Part shown: piece by piece, positions 30,294 to 38,821 of the stretch
Numbering within the stretch: the first letter of the stretch is position 1
Layout: the number at the start of each line of letters is the position of its first letter
From: Chlorobium sp.
GTDB taxonomy: Bacteria > Bacteroidota > Chlorobiia > Chlorobiales > Chlorobiaceae
NCBI GenBank assembly: GCA_028277225.1
Contig: JANQHB010000024.1
Location: forward strand, 1-64,000
Direction of reading: 5' to 3'
DNA: 64,000 nt
The notes under the pieces: model-generated
What the model saw: the letters and a program-made list of their open reading frames with translations, nothing else
Database searches by the model: none
What the model was told of the DNA's origin: nothing
Program-made: the position numbers and the translations under genes

Positions 30294-30321
30294 TTGTTCC
30301 TAAATAACTTTTGAGTATATT
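30294..30321 (+). promoter_or_regulatory. Candidate promoter of the leu leader
   Basis: TTGTTC (30294-30299) and TATATT (30316-30321) with a 16-base spacer. The predicted start point at 30327-30328 falls on the AUG of the leader peptide, so that transcript would be leaderless. Confidence 0.45.
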
Positions 30322-30326
30322 CAGCT

Positions 30327-30410
30327 ATGCATGGAACAACGCTACATCGTCTTCTAACAGGATTGCTTCTTCTTTTGGCTGAAGAGGCTTGTGGGGAAGG
30401 TGCGTTTTAA
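30327..30410 (+). CDS. leuL: Putative leucine leader peptide (27 aa)
   Basis: Short frame of 27 codons ending TAA, immediately upstream of the leuA attenuator hairpin. Eight of the 27 codons are Leu, and codons 13-17 are five in a row (TTG CTT CTT CTT TTG, 30363-30377). That is the hallmark of a leader whose translation senses charged tRNA-Leu. No Shine-Dalgarno sequence precedes it, consistent with a leaderless mRNA or with weak initiation. It is too short to trust on coding statistics; the argument rests on Leu clustering, position and the terminator that follows. Confidence 0.7.
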   Translation: MHGTTLHRLLTGLLLLLAEEACGEGAF

Positions 30411-30476
30411 GATATTCCATCAACGAATATTTTTGGCATTGAAAGCCACCAGCCTCACAAGGGTTGGTGGCTTTTT
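30388..30476 (+). terminator. leuA attenuator: terminator and competing helix
   Basis: Terminator: 5' arm 30442-30454 (AAAGCCACCAGCC) pairs with 30462-30474 (GGTTGGTGGCTTT, one G-T pair), then five T by 30476. Competing helix: CTTGTGGGG at 30388-30396, just past the Leu codons, pairs with CCTCACAAG at 30453-30461 over nine base pairs (one G-U). It would use the upper part of the terminator stem and its loop, so the two folds compete. A third small AU hairpin lies at 30412-30430. The leuA start is 30 bases after the T run. Confidence 0.75.
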
Positions 30477-30505
30477 CAGTTATACGACAGATAAAGAACA
30501 GAACA

Positions 30506-32179
30506 ATGGCGGTCATGAACTTTGCAAAATATGCTGCGTATCCGGGAGTGGATATTCCGGACAGAACCTGGCCTGATAGCAGAATTACAAAAGCACCTCT
30601 CTGGTGCAGCGTCGATTTAAGGGACGGTAACCAGGCGCTGCCTGTCCCTATGAGTGTCGATGAGAAACTCGATATGTTCCGGTTGCTTGTCGATATCGGC
30701 TTTAAAGAGATCGAAGTCGGGTTTCCTTCAGCTGCGGCTGTGGAATTTCAGTTTGTCAGAAGGCTGATCGAAGAGAAACATATCCCTGATGATGTGACCA
30801 TACAGGTGCTCACGCAGGCAAGGGAACATCTCATTCGCAAGACATTCGATGCTCTTGACGGGGTGAAGAAGGCCATTGTTCACCTCTATAATTCAACATC
30901 AGCAGTTCAGCGCGATATTGTTTTCAGGATGGGCCGGGAAGACGTTAAGAATATCGCCGTGAGAGGCACACATATGGTAAAAGAGCTCAAGGAGGCTTCC
31001 GGCAACAACGGGATCCGGTTTGAGTACAGCCCGGAGAGCTTTACCGGAACGGAACTCGAGTACGCTCTCGACGTGAGTCATGCTGTTATGGATGCCTGGG
31101 GGGCGTCGCCTGACAAGCCGGTGATCATCAACCTGCCCTCAACGGTAGAAATGTCGACACCCAACATTTTTGCGGACAGGATCGAATGGTTCTGTCGGAA
31201 TATCCGGGACCGAAAGAGTGCACTGATCAGCGTCCATACCCATAATGACCGGGGAACTGCGGTCGCTTCTGCCGAACTTGCCGTGATGGCAGGAGCCGAT
31301 CGTGTTGAAGGAGCGCTTTTCGGAAATGGAGAGCGCTGCGGCAATATGGATATTGTCACCATGGCAATGAATCTCTGCACGCAGGGCGTCGATCCCGAGC
31401 TCGATTTTTCAAACCTGAACACTATCCGCGACGTTTACTGTCGCACTACCAGGATGAGTGTGCATCCCCGGCAGCCCTATTCGGGGGAGCTTGTCTATAC
31501 TGCGTTTTCAGGTTCGCATCAGGATGCGATCAATAAAGGTATGAAGGCACGGTCCGCAGACGGTTTCTGGAATGTTCCCTATCTGCCGATCGATCCGGAG
31601 GACGTCGGCTGCTCTTACAAGGCTATCGTACGGATCAACAGCCAGTCCGGAAAGGGAGGCGTTGCCTACATCATGGAAAATGAGCACGGGTACGAAATCC
31701 CTAAATGGATGCAGCCGTCGTTCGGCGCTATTGTACAGTCAAAAGTCGACCGTGAAGGCAGGGAGCTTCTGCCCAGGGAGATCCATGATCTGTTTCATGA
31801 TGAATATATCCGGAATCATGAACCGTATGCTATGCACAAATGTACGATTTCCTGGGAAGACAGTGATCCTGAACGGGATAACGAAGTGGCAACGACCATC
31901 GAGTGCCAGCTCCGCAAGGGCGAAAGCGATATTGCATTCGAGGCCAGGGGAAACGGCCCTGTCGATGCATTTGTTCGTGGAGTACTCGGGCATACCGGGC
32001 TTGATTTCGCTGTCGAAGAGTATGCGGAGCACTCCATCGGTCACGGAAACGATGCAAAAGCGATAGCCTATATAAAAATCAGGAGTACCGGAGGAGAGGA
32101 TTCCTTCGGTGCAGGCATTGACTCGAATATCAGTCTTGCCTCGATCAAGGCCGTGCTGAGCGCCATGAACAGGCTTTAA
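30506..32179 (+). CDS. leuA: 2-isopropylmalate synthase
   Basis: Protein of 557 residues of the long (yeast- and Corynebacterium-like) LeuA class. The catalytic barrel has SVDLRDGNQAL (35-45), the metal-site HTHNDRGTAVA (244-254) and GALFGNGERCGNMD. The C-terminal regulatory domain that binds leucine follows from about 420. It condenses acetyl-CoA with 2-ketoisovalerate in the first committed step of leucine synthesis. Expression is probably controlled by the leader upstream. The start at 30506 gives MAVMNFAKY; ATG 30515 is possible. znuA begins 26 bases after it. Confidence 0.95.
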   Translation: MAVMNFAKYAAYPGVDIPDRTWPDSRITKAPLWCSVDLRDGNQALPVPMSVDEKLDMFRLLVDIGFKEIEVGFPSAAAVEFQFVRRLIEEKHIPDDVTIQVLTQAREHLIRKTFDALDGVKKAIVHLYNSTSAVQRDIVFRMGREDVKNIAVRGTHMVKELKEASGNNGIRFEYSPESFTGTELEYALDVSHAVMDAWGASPDKPVIINLPSTVEMSTPNIFADRIEWFCRNIRDRKSALISVHTHNDRGTAVASAELAVMAGADRVEGALFGNGERCGNMDIVTMAMNLCTQGVDPELDFSNLNTIRDVYCRTTRMSVHPRQPYSGELVYTAFSGSHQDAINKGMKARSADGFWNVPYLPIDPEDVGCSYKAIVRINSQSGKGGVAYIMENEHGYEIPKWMQPSFGAIVQSKVDREGRELLPREIHDLFHDEYIRNHEPYAMHKCTISWEDSDPERDNEVATTIECQLRKGESDIAFEARGNGPVDAFVRGVLGHTGLDFAVEEYAEHSIGHGNDAKAIAYIKIRSTGGEDSFGAGIDSNISLASIKAVLSAMNRL

Positions 32180-32205
32180 CAAACCATAAAAAAAAGAGGC
32201 GAATT

Positions 32206-33162
32206 ATGATGAGAAAAATGTATGTGGCTGCGTTATGCCTTTGTGGCTTGATCCTTGGTGATTCTGCTCATGTCTTTGCTGCCGGAGCAAACGATGCCGG
32301 TGACGGAAAGGAGAAAATCAAGGTTGTGACATCGATAATGCCCCTTTCATTTTTTGTCAAAAAGGTGGGCGGTGAACATGTCGATGTCAAGGTCATGGTT
32401 CCTCCGGGCGCGAATCCGCATACCTATGATCCCGGACCGGCTGAAATGAAAACTCTTGGTGATGCCCAGGTCTTTGTCGAGGCGGGTTCCGGTATTGAAT
32501 TCGAACTTGACTGGATGAAGAAGTTCCGTGACCTCAATTCAGAAATGGTCATCTGCAATGCGTCCAAAGGTTTTGTGCCGCTTCCCATGACGTCTCATGA
32601 CTCTGGTCATGACCATGGCCATTCCCACGGTGATTCTCAAAGTGACTCTCACGGTGATGCTCATGGCCATGGGGGGCATGCCGATCCGCATTTCTGGCTT
32701 TCTCCGAAATACGGAGCGCTTGCCGCAGCAAACGTTGAAAAAGTCCTGGCATCGGTCGATCCTTCCAATGCGGCTGAATACGGTAAAAACCGAAAAGCGC
32801 TGGTGAGCGCGCTCGAAACCTTGTCTGCAGAGATATCAAGGACACTTGCCGGTATGAAACAGAGGGCGTTCATGGTGTTTCATCCGGCATGGGGGTATTT
32901 TGCCGACGAGTTTAACCTTCGCCAGATTGCAATCGAAAAAGACGGAAAGGATATAACGCCAAAAACAATGCGTGAGGTTATCCGGGATGCCAATACGCTT
33001 GGTATTCGTGTTGTTTTTGTGTCGCCGGCGTTCAGTTCACTTCAGGCTGAAACCATCGCCCGTGAAATCGGGGGGGTTACCGCAGTAGCCGATCCTCTTT
33101 CTGCTGATTATATTGAAAACCTCAGAAGTGTCGCCAACGCTTTTGCGGAGAGTATGCGATGA
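32206..33162 (+). CDS. znuA: Zinc ABC transporter substrate-binding protein
   Basis: Protein of 318 residues. A signal peptide at about 1-26 is followed by VVTSIMPLSFFVKKVGG, and PPGANPHTYDPGP supplies the first metal His. A His/Asp-rich flexible loop at about 127-157 (alternating HGH, HGD and SHG units, 12 or more His) precedes the ADPHFWLSP motif; this loop marks zinc-binding ZnuA rather than Mn-binding relatives. It captures zinc in the periplasm. It overlaps znuC by four bases. Confidence 0.92.
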   Translation: MMRKMYVAALCLCGLILGDSAHVFAAGANDAGDGKEKIKVVTSIMPLSFFVKKVGGEHVDVKVMVPPGANPHTYDPGPAEMKTLGDAQVFVEAGSGIEFELDWMKKFRDLNSEMVICNASKGFVPLPMTSHDSGHDHGHSHGDSQSDSHGDAHGHGGHADPHFWLSPKYGALAAANVEKVLASVDPSNAAEYGKNRKALVSALETLSAEISRTLAGMKQRAFMVFHPAWGYFADEFNLRQIAIEKDGKDITPKTMREVIRDANTLGIRVVFVSPAFSSLQAETIAREIGGVTAVADPLSADYIENLRSVANAFAESMR

Positions 33163-33920
33163 GGTCTCCTGTTGTGACAGTTAAAGAACTGTCGGTTAGT
33201 ATCGATGGCGCCAAAATACTCGAAGGACTGTCGCTGGATGTCCATGAAAATGAATTTTTCGGTATTGTCGGGCCGAACGGCGGCGGTAAAACGACGCTGT
33301 TGAGAGTGATTCTGGGTTTGCAGAAGCCGACATCGGGACGTGTCACTGTTTTCGGTAATGAGCCGCTGCTGTCAAGAAAAGAAATAGGCTATGTTCCCCA
33401 GCTGGCCTCTTTTTCCAGGGATTTTCCCATCTCTGTCCGTGACGCTGTTCTTATGGGTCGGCTGTCGAGAAAAAAGTTGTTCCGGCCTTATGACCGGCAG
33501 GATCTGGAACTGGTTGGAAAGGCTCTTGAAACGGTCGGGATGACAGCGTTGAAAGAACGACATGTCGCTGAACTTTCCGGAGGAGAAATGCAGCGAATGT
33601 TGATTGCAAGGGCTCTTGTCAGCCAGCCAAGGCTGCTTTTACTCGATGAGCCGACCGCAAGTATCGATCCGGCCATGAAAACAACAATCTATGATCTGCT
33701 CGATACGCTCAAACATGAAATGACGATCATTATGGTAACGCATGACACCGGGACGATCAGCCGGCATGTTTCTCGTGTTGCCTGTTTGAACTGCAGGGTT
33801 ACGATGACCACCGGGGAGCAGATGACGAGCGAAGCGTTGTCCGATACGTATCACTATCCGGTAACTATGGTTAAACACGGGGAGCGTAGCGATCGCCCTC
33901 TAAGAGGTGAAGAAGAGTGA
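33159..33920 (+). CDS. znuC: Zinc ABC transporter ATPase
   Basis: Protein of 253 residues with Walker A GPNGGGKTT (38-46), the signature LSGGE (139-143), Walker B LLLLDEPT and the later H-loop in IIMVTHD. It energises zinc import with ZnuB. ATGA-type overlaps with both neighbours show it is in one translationally coupled unit. Confidence 0.94.
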   Translation: MRSPVVTVKELSVSIDGAKILEGLSLDVHENEFFGIVGPNGGGKTTLLRVILGLQKPTSGRVTVFGNEPLLSRKEIGYVPQLASFSRDFPISVRDAVLMGRLSRKKLFRPYDRQDLELVGKALETVGMTALKERHVAELSGGEMQRMLIARALVSQPRLLLLDEPTASIDPAMKTTIYDLLDTLKHEMTIIMVTHDTGTISRHVSRVACLNCRVTMTTGEQMTSEALSDTYHYPVTMVKHGERSDRPLRGEEE

Positions 33921-34726
33921 TTGAAATCCTTCGATACGAATTCATGCAGCATGCAGTCTGGGCTGCTTTACTTGCAAGTGTTGCTTGCGGTGTTATCGGT
34001 ACCTATGTTGTTGTCCGTAAGATAGGCTTTATCAGTGGCGGCATTGCCCATGCTGCATTCGGCGGGATAGGGATCGGCTATTACCTTGGAATCAATCCTC
34101 TTCTTGGTCTCATTCCATTCAGCCTGCTCTCGGCTCTGGGTATAGGTCTTCTCAGTAAAAAGGGAAAAATGGCTGAAGATACGGCTATCGGAGCTTTCTG
34201 GGCCGCGGGGATGGCTGCAGGTGTTGTTTTTATAGGTCTGACACCTGGATATGCGCCCGACCTTTTCAGTTATCTGTTTGGAAGCATCCTTACGGTCCCC
34301 TCATCCGATCTGCTTATGATCGCAGGCCTCGATGTTTTGATCCTTCTTGTCGTTGCACTTTTTTTCAATGAGTTCCTGGCGTCATCGTTTGACGAGGAGT
34401 ATGCGGAAGCATCCGGAATAAGGACTACTGTGCTCTATCTTGTTCAACTTTGTCTGATCGCTCTGACGGTGGTTGTTCTCGTCAGGGTGGTCGGTATCGT
34501 TATGGTTATAGCTCTTCTGACCATCCCCCCGGCGATTGCCCGCCATTTCAGCAGAAACATTCTGACTATGATGGTCGGCTCATCACTTCTGTGCCTGCTG
34601 TTCATGCTTGCAGGCCTCTGGCTTTCCTATCTTTTCAATGTTGCTTCCGGCGCAATGATCATTTTGCTGGCGGCATCGGTATTCATGATTATCGCTGCAG
34701 GAAGACGACTGATCGGGAAGACATAA
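33917..34726 (+). CDS. znuB: Zinc ABC transporter permease
   Basis: Protein of 269 residues with about eight membrane segments of the ABC-3 family. Characteristic segments are FISGGIAHAAFGGIGIGYYLG near 40-60 and RVVGIVMVIALLTIPPAIAR near 194-213. It forms the inner-membrane channel with ZnuC. It overlaps the znuC stop by four bases. I saw no Zur operator upstream of znuA. Confidence 0.92.
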   Translation: MIEILRYEFMQHAVWAALLASVACGVIGTYVVVRKIGFISGGIAHAAFGGIGIGYYLGINPLLGLIPFSLLSALGIGLLSKKGKMAEDTAIGAFWAAGMAAGVVFIGLTPGYAPDLFSYLFGSILTVPSSDLLMIAGLDVLILLVVALFFNEFLASSFDEEYAEASGIRTTVLYLVQLCLIALTVVVLVRVVGIVMVIALLTIPPAIARHFSRNILTMMVGSSLLCLLFMLAGLWLSYLFNVASGAMIILLAASVFMIIAAGRRLIGKT

Positions 34727-34846
34727 TGCTGCGACAGGCGGTGACCTGAAAACAGGGCTATGGCAGGCTTTTCGGATTCTTTTTGATGATTCTTTTGAAT
34801 TGTGCATATTTTTTAAGTGATCAGCGCGCCAAATAAAGCCGTTCCT

Positions 34847-36184
34847 ATGAGAAACCCTGATATTTCCCCTTCCGAAAAGCTGGAGAATAAAGAGGGTTTT
34901 TCCCTGCATACAAGGCATTATTCCATTCCGGATATCGATATCGGATTACAGCCGATCCGTTCTTTCAAGGACCTGTTTCATCTCAAGGCCTTGACCAGAC
35001 GCATACGTGGTCCAATCGTAAAAAATATTTTTTCTGCCCGGCTCATCAATCCTCGTTCGATAGAGGCACTCAAGAACGCGAGACGTTCTCTGGAAGACGT
35101 TTATTACAGGGATTATGATACCAGCATGATCCAGATAGACGATCTGCATTCCATCAATGTGGATCTGTCCTATGAGATCAGGGAGCTGAAAAAAGATACC
35201 TACTATCTCGAGCATGGTGAAGACTACTTCATCAACTATCTCAGCAAACTGTATAACAAATTTGATCATCACGTTGCAAAAGGACTCGAGTTTCTCGATG
35301 ATCTCAATTTCAACTGTTTCATAACTGACAGGGACGGTACGACCAATAACTATTGCGGCCACTACCGCTCATCGATCCAGCCGGTTTACAATGCCGTTTT
35401 TCTGTCACGGTTTGCAAGCCTGTGTACCGAAAACCCGATTTTCATCACGTCGGCTCCCCTGAAAAATTTCGGGATTGTCGATGTGTCGGTCAATCCTGAC
35501 AACGTTTTTATCTATGCCGGTTCAAAAGGCCGGGAATTTCTCGATCTCGATCTTGTTGAAAACAGGGCGTTTATCGATCCGGTCAAACAGAAGAGGCTCG
35601 ATGATCTCGTTTTATGTGTCGGAGGACTCGAAAAGCAGGAAGAACTTGAAAAGTTTTTTTATGTGGGCTCCGGGCTCCAGGTGAAATTCGGACAGTTGAC
35701 CATCGCAAGGCAGGATGTGTCCAATTCCATACCCGAGGAAGAGTCACTGAAACTGCTCCGGAATGTCAGCGATATCGTGCGTGACATCGATCCTGAAGGT
35801 TCGGTCTTCAGAATTCTCGATACTGGTAAGGACATCGAGATTATTCTCACAGTCGACGGGCAGAACGGCTCAAAGGATTTCGACAAGGGGGATGGCCTGA
35901 AGTTTATTGACAGCCGCCTTAATCTCCGTCTGGACAGGGGCCCTCATCTTGTCTGCGGCGATACAGCATCGGATATCCCGATGCTTGAAGCGGTCATGGA
36001 ATATACCGATGATGTGTATGCCATTTTTGTGACAAGGGACACGGAACTTGCGCAAAAAGTTCTCTCTATCTGCCCCAAGACGCTTATCGTACCAAGTCCG
36101 GATATTCTGCTGACTGTTCTCGGTGTGGCGGCATTGACAATCAAGCGGGAAAAAGGCCGCAGTGCTTCAGGTGTATTTATATGA
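34847..36184 (+). CDS. HAD superfamily phosphatase, trehalose-phosphatase-like
   Basis: Protein of 445 residues. About 155 N-terminal residues of unknown fold are followed by a HAD phosphatase: motif I ITDRDGT near 162-168 (nucleophile Asp), motif II in FITSAP near 206, a cap region, and motif IV HLVCGDTASDIPMLEA near 366-381. Members close to trehalose-6-phosphate phosphatase have this layout, but no synthase partner is encoded nearby, so the sugar phosphate substrate is unknown. GTG 34817 is an in-frame alternative start. Convergent with the exchanger gene; only seven bases separate the stops. Confidence 0.65.
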   Translation: MRNPDISPSEKLENKEGFSLHTRHYSIPDIDIGLQPIRSFKDLFHLKALTRRIRGPIVKNIFSARLINPRSIEALKNARRSLEDVYYRDYDTSMIQIDDLHSINVDLSYEIRELKKDTYYLEHGEDYFINYLSKLYNKFDHHVAKGLEFLDDLNFNCFITDRDGTTNNYCGHYRSSIQPVYNAVFLSRFASLCTENPIFITSAPLKNFGIVDVSVNPDNVFIYAGSKGREFLDLDLVENRAFIDPVKQKRLDDLVLCVGGLEKQEELEKFFYVGSGLQVKFGQLTIARQDVSNSIPEEESLKLLRNVSDIVRDIDPEGSVFRILDTGKDIEIILTVDGQNGSKDFDKGDGLKFIDSRLNLRLDRGPHLVCGDTASDIPMLEAVMEYTDDVYAIFVTRDTELAQKVLSICPKTLIVPSPDILLTVLGVAALTIKREKGRSASGVFI

Positions 36185-36191
36185 ACGTCTG

Positions 36192-37193
36192 TCAGGTAAA
36201 CAGCCACCAGTAAAAAACAAAATAACCCAGGAGGAGAATCGTTCCCGAAAATCGGCCGATCTTGTTGCGCCTGAGGCTCATGGGGAACAGAATGAGTCCG
36301 AAAAGGATCATGATGATGTATTCCGTGTGCGGAAAGCGGGGCAGTCCGGCAGTTCCCGGGGCAAGCGGTTCGAGGACCGAAAGCGGTTTGGCCAGACCGA
36401 CGCCTCCCAGCACGAACAGAATGTTGAAGACGTTGCTGCCGATAATGTTGCCGACCGAGATTTCGCTCTGTTTTCTGAGAGCTGCCACGATCGAGGTCGC
36501 CAGTTCGGGCAGAGATGTGCCCAGAGCTACAATTGAGAGGCCTATATAGAGTTTCGGGATGTTGAACTGAACGGCAACCCAGACAGAGCTCTTGACAAAC
36601 GACCAGGCTCCAAGGGAGAGAAGGGCGCTGCCGGCAGCAACCAGGGCGAGATTGAAGTAAAAGGAGTGCTTTTTCGTATCCTCCTCCACTTCTTCGAACG
36701 TGTCCTCGGCCATCTCGGGTGTTTTATAGAGAGCGAAAAGATAACCGAACAGCAGGAGCAGCAGCAGGCCGCCTTCAGGTCTCGAGATCGAGCCGTCAAG
36801 CGAGAACATGTAGAGCAGGATGGATATCCCGAAAAGAAAGAGCAGCTGGTTGCGAATCCGCTGGAACGCGATGTGAATAGGAAAAACCAGGGCGCTCAAG
36901 CCGAGAATGAGTCCTATGTTGGTAATGTTGCTGCCGATGATGTTGCCCAGAGATATCGTTGAGGAGCCTTCCACGACGTTGGCGAAAAAGCTGACGACGA
37001 ATTCAGGCATGGATGTTCCGTATGCCACGATCGTCAGGCCGATGACAAACGGTTTTACTCCATACTGCATGGCCAGGTGGCTGCCGCCTTTTACCAGCCA
37101 CTCTGCACCGAGGTAGAGGAAGTAGGCGCTCAGGAGCAGAGCCAGGATGTTGCCGGGAAGGCCGATCAGATCTGTATAGTCCGGAATCGCCAT
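36192..37193 (-). CDS. Calcium/sodium antiporter (YrbG-like)
   Basis: Protein of 333 residues with two Na/Ca exchanger repeats in opposite orientation. Each carries the ion-site motif: GTSMPEFVVSFFANV then LGNIIGSNITNIG in the first half, and GTSLPELATSIVAAL then VGNIIGSNVFNI in the second. About ten membrane segments. It probably exports calcium in exchange for sodium across the inner membrane. It faces away from the fluoride gene set. Confidence 0.92.
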   Translation of the reverse strand: MAIPDYTDLIGLPGNILALLLSAYFLYLGAEWLVKGGSHLAMQYGVKPFVIGLTIVAYGTSMPEFVVSFFANVVEGSSTISLGNIIGSNITNIGLILGLSALVFPIHIAFQRIRNQLLFLFGISILLYMFSLDGSISRPEGGLLLLLLFGYLFALYKTPEMAEDTFEEVEEDTKKHSFYFNLALVAAGSALLSLGAWSFVKSSVWVAVQFNIPKLYIGLSIVALGTSLPELATSIVAALRKQSEISVGNIIGSNVFNILFVLGGVGLAKPLSVLEPLAPGTAGLPRFPHTEYIIMILFGLILFPMSLRRNKIGRFSGTILLLGYFVFYWWLFT

Positions 37194-37441
37194 TGTTTTC
37201 GTATCGGATGCTGCTGCAGCAGAGTTGATAAAACCGGAGTATAGTATAAGTTTAAAAAATCATAAATTGAAAGGCGTTGTACTTCAGGTCTCTCCCGTTC
37301 GGATTTCCTGTATGGCCGGTCGTAATCCCTGTTTTTCCCTGGCAGACGCTTCGACAGTGTGAGGGGTACTCAAGTGTTATGAGCGGGTTCCTTTGAAGTG
37401 CACGACGACCCTCAAGTTTGTTAACCGCTGGACAGATTGTG

Positions 37442-37666
37442 ATGAAACCGATAGTGTATTTTATAGGGGCCGGGCTTTGCATACTGCTCTCCATATATAT
37501 TTTTCTTTTCGGCACCTGGGCCAACCATGAGATCATGGCCGTCTTTGTCGGATTGTGGGCTCCCACAATCATTGGAATAGGTATTTTCAATACGCTCCTG
37601 GGCATTTTTGATGAGATGTGCTGTGCGCACCGCCGTATCGAGGATCGTCAGACCAAGCAGGATTAA
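37442..37666 (+). CDS. Small two-span membrane protein
   Basis: Protein of 74 residues with two hydrophobic helices (about 3-22 and 29-49) and a short C-terminal tail containing a Cys pair (CCAHRRIED). I do not recognise the family. Spacing of 24 bases to crcB and the common direction suggest cotranscription, so a role linked to the fluoride exporter is possible but unproven. A longer in-frame start at 37418 (TTG-type) adds eight residues. Confidence 0.6.
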   Translation: MKPIVYFIGAGLCILLSIYIFLFGTWANHEIMAVFVGLWAPTIIGIGIFNTLLGIFDEMCCAHRRIEDRQTKQD

Positions 37667-37690
37667 TTGGTTTCAGCTTCGGGAATCGCT

Positions 37691-38077
37691 ATGCAGGAAC
37701 GTTACGCGGCATTGCTGCTTGTCGGTGCAGGAGGATTTGTCGGCGCTCTTCTCCGTTACCTCGTCACGCTCGCCATTCCGTTTATCGGAACAGGTTTTCC
37801 TTTCGCTACTTTTTTTGTGAACCTTGCCGGATGTTTCGTGATCGGGATAGTCAGTGAATTGTCGGTTACCACATCTCTGCTGTCCCCTGAACTGCGTCTG
37901 CTGCTTGCCACCGGATTCTGCGGAGGTTTTACAACATTCTCGTCATATATGTATGAAGTAATGACCCTGCTGCGGGACGGGGAACTGCTTTATGTCTCGT
38001 TATACCTCATGGGGAGTGTTATCGGCGGGATCGTGTGTTTGTATCTCGGGATGCAGATGGCAAGGGTGTGGGGGTAG
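37691..38077 (+). CDS. crcB: Fluoride exporter CrcB
   Basis: Protein of 128 residues with four membrane helices. GGFVGALLRYLV, the GTGFPFATFFVNLAGCF segment (about 36-52) and the ATGFCGGFTTFSSYMYE signature (about 76-92) identify CrcB/Fluc. It forms a dual-topology dimer that lets fluoride leave the cell. No fluoride riboswitch could be seen upstream. A DUF190 gene follows, a neighbour seen with crcB elsewhere. Confidence 0.92.
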   Translation: MQERYAALLLVGAGGFVGALLRYLVTLAIPFIGTGFPFATFFVNLAGCFVIGIVSELSVTTSLLSPELRLLLATGFCGGFTTFSSYMYEVMTLLRDGELLYVSLYLMGSVIGGIVCLYLGMQMARVWG

Positions 38078-38084
38078 AGGCAGT

Positions 38085-38377
38085 GGGCAGTCTCCAGTTT
38101 GCAGCAGGCAGTCTCCACTTAGCAGGAGACAGGAGTAAGGAGGGATGTATAGGTAATAGGTAATGGGTAATAGGGAATTGGAGGAGCAAAGAGACAAGAA
38201 TAAGGGAGGTCGGATGGCCGGAGACCGAAGGCGGAGAAGAAGGAATTAATGATTTTGACTGCTGACTGTGAACTGCTTGCTGGTGACTTTATCTCAGAGG
38301 GGCGTAAGAAGATAGTCGGCAGTCTTCAGTGGGTAGTTGGGAAGAAGTTCTTAGTTGAATGCAACAACGGTGGATTG
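38085..38377. repeat. Repeat-derived spacer between crcB and DUF190 gene
   Basis: No gene. The sequence is built of CAGTGGGCAG, TCTCCAGTTTGCAGCAGG, GGTAATAGGTAATGGG and GACTGCTGACTG units, related to the CTGCCAACTGCC module elsewhere. A continuous reading frame runs through the last part (38249 onward) into the DUF190 gene, but this portion looks like repeat rather than protein. Confidence 0.7.
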
Positions 38378-38728
38378 ATGGATATACGATTTGAAAAAAA
38401 GGTGCGGCTGCGGATGTATTTGGGTGAACAGGTCAAGTATCACCATCGTCCGTTTTATGAAGTGGTTTTTGCACGGGCCAGGGATGAAGGGCTGGCCGGG
38501 GCGACTGTTTTCAGGGGGATTCTTTCCTATGGGATGAGCGGCAGGGTGCATTCTTCGAAAATTCTCGAGCTGTCACAGGATCTGCCGATGGTTGTAGAGA
38601 TTGTGGAGGAAGAGGAAAAGATCGAGAATTTCCTGCAGATTCTGGCCGCGCTTGCAGCTGAATCAGGGGCGCATGTTCATTTGACCAGGGAGGAGGTGGA
38701 CTCGGCTTTGATCAGGCAGCAGGAGTAA
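38378..38728 (+). CDS. DUF190 protein, PII-like fold
   Basis: Protein of 116 residues starting at MDIRFEKKVRLRMYLGEQ, with the DUF190 signature HRPFYEVVFARARDEGLAGATVFRGILSYG in the middle. The fold is like the PII signal protein and the family often neighbours crcB, so a role in fluoride response is plausible; function is unproven. The start at 38378 is chosen because the 43 codons upstream are repeat DNA. Confidence 0.8.
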   Translation: MDIRFEKKVRLRMYLGEQVKYHHRPFYEVVFARARDEGLAGATVFRGILSYGMSGRVHSSKILELSQDLPMVVEIVEEEEKIENFLQILAALAAESGAHVHLTREEVDSALIRQQE

Positions 38729-38763
38729 TTCAGCCGGGGATACCAGAAAACATCAAGGATAAA

Positions 38764-38798
38764 AAAAGCGGGAACCGCCTTATGCAGTTCCCGCTTTT
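38764..38798. terminator. Bidirectional intrinsic terminator
   Basis: Perfect 12-bp stem AAAAGCGGGAAC / GTTCCCGCTTTT (38764-38775 and 38787-38798), with A and T runs on both flanks. It lies between the convergent DUF190 and hemL genes and can serve both. Confidence 0.9.
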
Positions 38799-38821
38799 CT
38801 TTCTGATTTTTTTTGCGAACC

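Noticed and set aside
30442..30476. Ordinary terminator of the NlpE-META gene
   Set aside because: It lies nearly 200 bases past that gene's stop, directly after the Leu-rich frame and just before leuA, so the attenuator reading is preferred; the plain-terminator view is not fully excluded.
32180..32205. Zur operator before znuA
   Set aside because: Only 26 bases separate leuA and znuA, with an A-rich stretch and no palindrome.
37194..37441. Fluoride riboswitch ahead of the crcB genes
   Set aside because: I looked for the conserved GG-GATGG and ACCGCC / CTGATGA elements in the spacer and found no convincing match.
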